Assembly (NCBI GenBank): GCA_900543845.1
Contig: UQTD01000075.1
Span: forward strand, 1 to 8,084
DNA length: 8,084 bases
Reading direction: 5' to 3'
Source: an uncultured Collinsella sp.
Lineage (GTDB): Bacteria > Actinomycetota > Coriobacteriia > Coriobacteriales > Coriobacteriaceae
Shown here: piece by piece, positions 5,374-8,084 of the stretch
Numbering within the stretch: the stretch's first letter is position 1
Layout of the letters: each line of letters starts with the position of its first letter
The notes under the pieces: model-generated
Told to the model about the DNA's origin: nothing
Databases searched by the model: none
What the model saw: only the letters and a program-made list of their open reading frames with translations
Translations under genes and position numbers: made by a program

Positions 5374-7266
5374 ATGGAGATGGATGACAACAAACGTAGA
5401 CGGAATATGATCCTCTACGTGCTCATCGCCTTCGTCGTCTACCTCGTGCTCTCGACCGTTCTGTTCCCCAACATCGGTCACACGCAGCAGATTACGAAGA
5501 CCGATTACTCGACGTTTGTCAAAGCGCTCGATAAGAAGAGCGTTGACAAGGTTGAGTACAACACGGACGATTACACGATTTATTACACCAAGAAGGGCGA
5601 GGACGAGAACATCGCCTACAAGACGACCGGTGTGCCGAATGATGCGGGCTTTACCGATCGCGTGCTTGAATCTGGCGCCTCGCTTGAGTCGGTCGTTCCC
5701 GATAAGAACTCGGGTCTGATGACCTACTACCTGCTCACCCTCATTCTTCCCATGGCGATTTTCTTCCTCATCGGCTGGTGGCTCAACCGCCGTATGAAGA
5801 AGGCCATGGGCGATGACGGTCCGTCGATGAACTTTGGCGGTGGTGGCTTTGGCGGCGGCGGACTGGGTAAGTCCGGCGCTCGCGTTATCGCCTCCAAAGA
5901 TGTGGGCGTGACCTTTAAGGATGTTGCAGGCCAGGAAGAGGCCAAGGAATCCCTTAAGGAGGTCGTCGACTTTCTGGAGAAGCCGCAGCGCTACGAGGAG
6001 ATCGGCGCCAAGCTGCCGCGCGGTGCCCTCCTTGTCGGCCCTCCGGGTACCGGTAAAACCTTGCTTGCCAAGGCTGTTGCCGGCGAGGCGGGCGTTCCGT
6101 TCTTTAGCATTTCGGGCTCTGAGTTCGTCGAGATGTTTGTCGGCCGCGGCGCCGCTAAGGTTCGCGATCTGTTTAAGCAGGCCAAGGAAAAGGCCCCGTG
6201 CATCGTGTTTATCGACGAGATCGACACGATCGGCAAGAAGCGCGATGGCGGCGGCTTTAGCGGCAACGACGAGCGCGAGCAAACGCTCAACCAGTTGCTG
6301 ACCGAGATGGACGGCTTTGATAACCACAAGGGCATCGTCGTCCTCGCCGCTACCAACCGCCCCGACAGCCTTGACCCGGCCTTGCTGCGCCCCGGTCGTT
6401 TTGACCGCCGCATCCCCGTCGAGCTGCCCGACCTGACCGGCCGTAAGAACATCCTCGAGCTGCATGCGAAGAGCGTGAAGACGCAGCCACCGATCGACCT
6501 GTCCGCGATTGCCCGCGCCACGCCCGGCGCCTCGGGCGCCGACCTGGCCAACATCATCAACGAGGGCGCCCTACGTGCCGTCCGCGAGGGGCGCAAGCGT
6601 GCCACGCAGGACGATTTTGAGGAGTCGGTGGAGGTCGTTATCGCCGGACAGCAGCGTAAGTCCACGGTGCTGTCCGACCACGAGAAGCAGGTCGTTTCCT
6701 ACCACGAGATCGGCCATGCTATCGTCGCCGCCCGCCAGAAGGGGTCTGCGCCGGTCACCAAGATTACCATCGTGCCGCGCACGAGCGGCGCTCTGGGCTA
6801 TACCATGCAGGTTGAGGAGGATGAGCGCTTCCTGACCACACGCCAGGAGGTCCTGGACAAGCTCGCCGTCTACTGCGGCGGACGTGCCGCCGAGGAGCTC
6901 ATCTTTGGTGAGATGACGACCGGCGCCGCCAACGATATCGAGCAGGCCACCAAGCTCGCCCGCAACATGGTGACGCGCTTTGGTATGTCCGATGAGTTTG
7001 GCATGATGGCGCTCGGTACCGTGCAGAATGCGTATCTCAACCAGGACACGTCGCTCACCTGCGCCCCCGGTACGGCCGAGCGCGTGGACGCAATTGTCGC
7101 CAAGCTGATCGAGGACGCGCACGACCGCGCTCTGCAGATCCTGAAGGAGAACAAGTTCAAGCTCCACGAGCTGGCTCGTTATCTGTACAAGAAGGAGACG
7201 ATCACGGGCGAGGAGTTTATGAATCTCCTCACGCGCGAGAATCCGCTGATGCCGAAGCAGCAGTAA
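5374..7266 (+). CDS. ftsH: ATP-dependent zinc metalloprotease FtsH
   Basis: FtsH is a hexameric membrane AAA+ protease that extracts and degrades membrane and short-lived regulatory proteins. The 630 residues show TM1 (about 12-32), an external domain, TM2 (about 117-137), a glycine-rich linker (MNFGGGGFGGGGLG, 152-165), Walker A GPPGTGKT (222-229), the pore motif FVEMFVGRG (251-259), Walker B CIVFIDEID (276-284), the second region of homology NRPDSLDPALLRPGRFDRR (328-346), the zinc motif HEIGH (444-448) and the third ligand region NDIEQAT (D521). All catalytic residues are present, and the length is normal for the family. An in-frame ATG at 5359 has no ribosome site; the ATG at 5374 has GGAG nine bases upstream and is preferred. 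A third ATG at 5380 is also possible. The gene ends at an intrinsic terminator and appears monocistronic. Confidence 0.97.
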   Translation: MEMDDNKRRRNMILYVLIAFVVYLVLSTVLFPNIGHTQQITKTDYSTFVKALDKKSVDKVEYNTDDYTIYYTKKGEDENIAYKTTGVPNDAGFTDRVLESGASLESVVPDKNSGLMTYYLLTLILPMAIFFLIGWWLNRRMKKAMGDDGPSMNFGGGGFGGGGLGKSGARVIASKDVGVTFKDVAGQEEAKESLKEVVDFLEKPQRYEEIGAKLPRGALLVGPPGTGKTLLAKAVAGEAGVPFFSISGSEFVEMFVGRGAAKVRDLFKQAKEKAPCIVFIDEIDTIGKKRDGGGFSGNDEREQTLNQLLTEMDGFDNHKGIVVLAATNRPDSLDPALLRPGRFDRRIPVELPDLTGRKNILELHAKSVKTQPPIDLSAIARATPGASGADLANIINEGALRAVREGRKRATQDDFEESVEVVIAGQQRKSTVLSDHEKQVVSYHEIGHAIVAARQKGSAPVTKITIVPRTSGALGYTMQVEEDERFLTTRQEVLDKLAVYCGGRAAEELIFGEMTTGAANDIEQATKLARNMVTRFGMSDEFGMMALGTVQNAYLNQDTSLTCAPGTAERVDAIVAKLIEDAHDRALQILKENKFKLHELARYLYKKETITGEEFMNLLTRENPLMPKQQ

Positions 7267-7287
7267 TACTGGTTGCGCAGTCTCAAT

Positions 7288-7324
7288 CGCCCCATTTGAG
7301 TGTCCATCTCAAATGGGGCGTTTT
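7288..7324 (+). terminator. Intrinsic terminator after ftsH
   Basis: CGCCCCATTTGAG (7288-7300) and CTCAAATGGGGCG (7308-7320) form a perfect 13-pair stem with a seven-base loop, followed at once by TTTT. It lies 21 nt after the ftsH stop. The T-run is short but the stem is strong. It ends only 18 nt before the DUF523 start codon, so it could also act as a leader attenuator for that gene. Confidence 0.85.
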
Positions 7325-7342
7325 GCGTAGGGAGAGTTGTAT

Positions 7343-7834
7343 ATGAAGATCGTGGTAAGTGCCTGCTTGATGGGCGAGAGCTGCAAGTATAACGGGCTCG
7401 ACAACTATCATCGAGAGTTGGTCGAGGCCTGCGAGCGCACGGGGACCGAGGTCCTCTTGGTGTGTCCTGAGGTCTTTGGGGGTCTTCCCACGCCGCGCAA
7501 GCCGTCCGAGATTGTGAACGGCGAGGTTCGTACCTGCGAGGGCATCTCGGTTGATCGCGAATTTCGCCTGGGTGCCCAACGTGCGCTCGATATGTGCGAG
7601 CAGGCGGGCGGACCGGAAGAGATAGTCGCGTGCATCCTTCAGGACCGCAGCCCCTCGTGCGGTGCGGGTCACATCTACGACGGCACCTTTAGCGGTACGC
7701 TCACCGCGGGCAACGGTGTTTTCGTCGACCTGCTCCTGCGCCACGGGTACCGTGTGATTCCGGCTAGCGAGTTCGATCCCAGCATGCTGGAACATTGTCC
7801 ACAGCACTCGAATCCAACACTTCCTCACGGGTGA
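7343..7834 (+). CDS. DUF523 family protein, C-terminus possibly altered
   Basis: The biochemical role of the DUF523 family is not established to my knowledge. The 163-residue protein carries its conserved cysteine-rich pattern: VSACLMGESCKYNG (5-18), CPEVFGGLPTPR (41-52), LQDRSPSCGAGHIYDGTF (99-116), then GNGVFVDLLLRHGYRVI. These cysteines suggest a metal site or redox chemistry, which is an inference. The ATG has GGAG eight bases upstream; TTG at 7337 is in frame but overlaps the ribosome site region. The last ~20 residues, after IPASEFD, look unlike family ends, and this stretch overlaps antisense DNA that resembles the 3' end of a recombinase gene. The native tail may have been replaced at that junction. 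There is no room for a normal promoter between the upstream terminator and the ribosome site. Confidence 0.88.
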   Translation: MKIVVSACLMGESCKYNGLDNYHRELVEACERTGTEVLLVCPEVFGGLPTPRKPSEIVNGEVRTCEGISVDREFRLGAQRALDMCEQAGGPEEIVACILQDRSPSCGAGHIYDGTFSGTLTAGNGVFVDLLLRHGYRVIPASEFDPSMLEHCPQHSNPTLPHG

Positions 7835-7904
7835 CCGTTTTGGCATCATCCGTGAAGTTGATATTGAGTACGACCCGGTCATCAAAGACGTAGACCGAGT
7901 TGAC
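7764..7904 (-). pseudogene. Probable 3' remnant of a serine recombinase gene
   Basis: On the minus strand 46 codons run from VNSVYVFDDRVVLNINF through AKTVTREEVLDSSAVDN to a TAG stop at 7764-7766. This recalls the extreme C-terminus of large serine recombinases of conjugative or integrative elements, typically of the form FVNSVYVYDD.RIVL.FNYKD..KTIT..E. The likeness is from memory of the family, not from a search. Upstream of VNSVYV the frame continues to 8018 without recognisable recombinase sequence, and no catalytic or zinc-ribbon part is present, so the gene is not functional. Its last ~70 bases overlap the DUF523 gene on the other strand; part of that overlap (about 7764-7790) may be DUF523 sequence read backwards. 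Confidence 0.5.
7779..7790. repeat. 12-bp palindrome at the DUF523/remnant junction
   Basis: CCAGCATGCTGG is a perfect palindrome inside the last codons of DUF523, about where the family-like sequence ends and the recombinase-like sequence begins on the other strand. It could mark a recombination or insertion point. A palindrome this short can also arise by chance. Confidence 0.4.
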
Positions 7905-8084
7905 AGGTGCCGTACCCAGGCAGTCCCTCCCCGCGGTCCTCGCGCAGGAACGCGTACAAGGCCCTCCCGTCTCTTGCGCCCCTCCTGCCCCAAACCCTGC
8001 TAGGAACGAGTGCAGCAAACTGGAATTTTAAATTAGTCTTTGCAAATAACCTTTGAACCTTCACCATCAATTACAATTCCCTGA
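7905..8084. other. Non-coding or decayed sequence at the right edge
   Basis: No convincing gene is present here. Short open frames exist on both strands (minus strand up to 62 codons, 8070-7882), but none has a ribosome site or recognisable motif. The last ~65 bases (8020-8084) are clearly richer in A+T than the rest of the window. This fits decayed or foreign DNA next to the recombinase remnant. The origin of the stretch is unknown. Confidence 0.45.

Noticed and set aside
5011..6465. 484-codon minus-strand open frame across cobO and ftsH
   Set aside because: It is out of frame with cobO and antisense to ftsH. Both real genes are fully supported, so the long frame is a GC artefact.
6571..7167. 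198-codon minus-strand open frame
   Set aside because: It is antisense to the protease domain of ftsH, with no ribosome site or motif.
7764..7790. GTTCGATCCC resembling a tRNA T-loop
   Set aside because: The flanking bases do not form a T-stem, and no acceptor, D or anticodon arms can be built. It encodes residues of DUF523.
7882..8070. 62-codon minus-strand open frame near the right edge
   Set aside because: It has no ribosome site or recognisable motif, and it is out of frame with the recombinase-like tail.

Overview
The window is GC-rich, densely coded chromosomal DNA from a high-GC Gram-positive, most likely a gut actinobacterium of the class Coriobacteriia (Collinsella or a close relative). 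That placement is an inference from the GC-rich codon use, the purine-rich ribosome sites, the style of the FtsH, MATE, DUF523 and DUF134-NifX proteins, and the gene mix; there is no rRNA or other marker to prove it. Most of the window is ordinary housekeeping sequence. The unusual material is in the spaces between genes and at the two ends.

Left end (1-839): a minus-strand gene that runs off the left edge. It encodes an N-terminal DUF134 (UPF0251) helix-turn-helix domain fused to a dinitrogenase iron-molybdenum cofactor (NifX/NifB-type) domain. A strong Shine-Dalgarno and ATG lie in frame exactly at the domain boundary. Its upstream region carries two near-identical palindromes (core TGRCATATGTCA) 53 bp apart, which look like operators. 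The same spacer holds the promoter and leader of thyA, with a further dyad and a small hairpin whose loop is the Shine-Dalgarno.

Middle (840-4795): thyA (thymidylate synthase) and folA (dihydrofolate reductase) form a tight two-gene unit: ThyA makes dTMP and dihydrofolate, and FolA regenerates tetrahydrofolate. Next come a SpoU/TrmH-family RNA 2'-O-methyltransferase, with a perfect 12-bp hairpin in its first codons, and a 12-helix MATE exporter. The MATE gene converges on cobO, and the gap between them is filled by one long inverted repeat.

Right part (4796-8084): cobO (corrinoid adenosyltransferase, minus strand) is divergent from ftsH (membrane AAA+ zinc protease), which ends in a clear intrinsic terminator. 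A DUF523 gene starts only 18 nt after that terminator's T-run. Its 3' end overlaps, antisense, what looks like the last ~46 codons of a serine recombinase. This is probably the scar of a mobile element, and it passes into AT-richer sequence at the right edge. No rRNA, tRNA, CRISPR array or complete insertion sequence was seen. I see no complete new defence or biosynthetic system; the best leads are the DUF134-NifX gene with its putative operators, the long inverted repeat, and the DUF523/recombinase junction.
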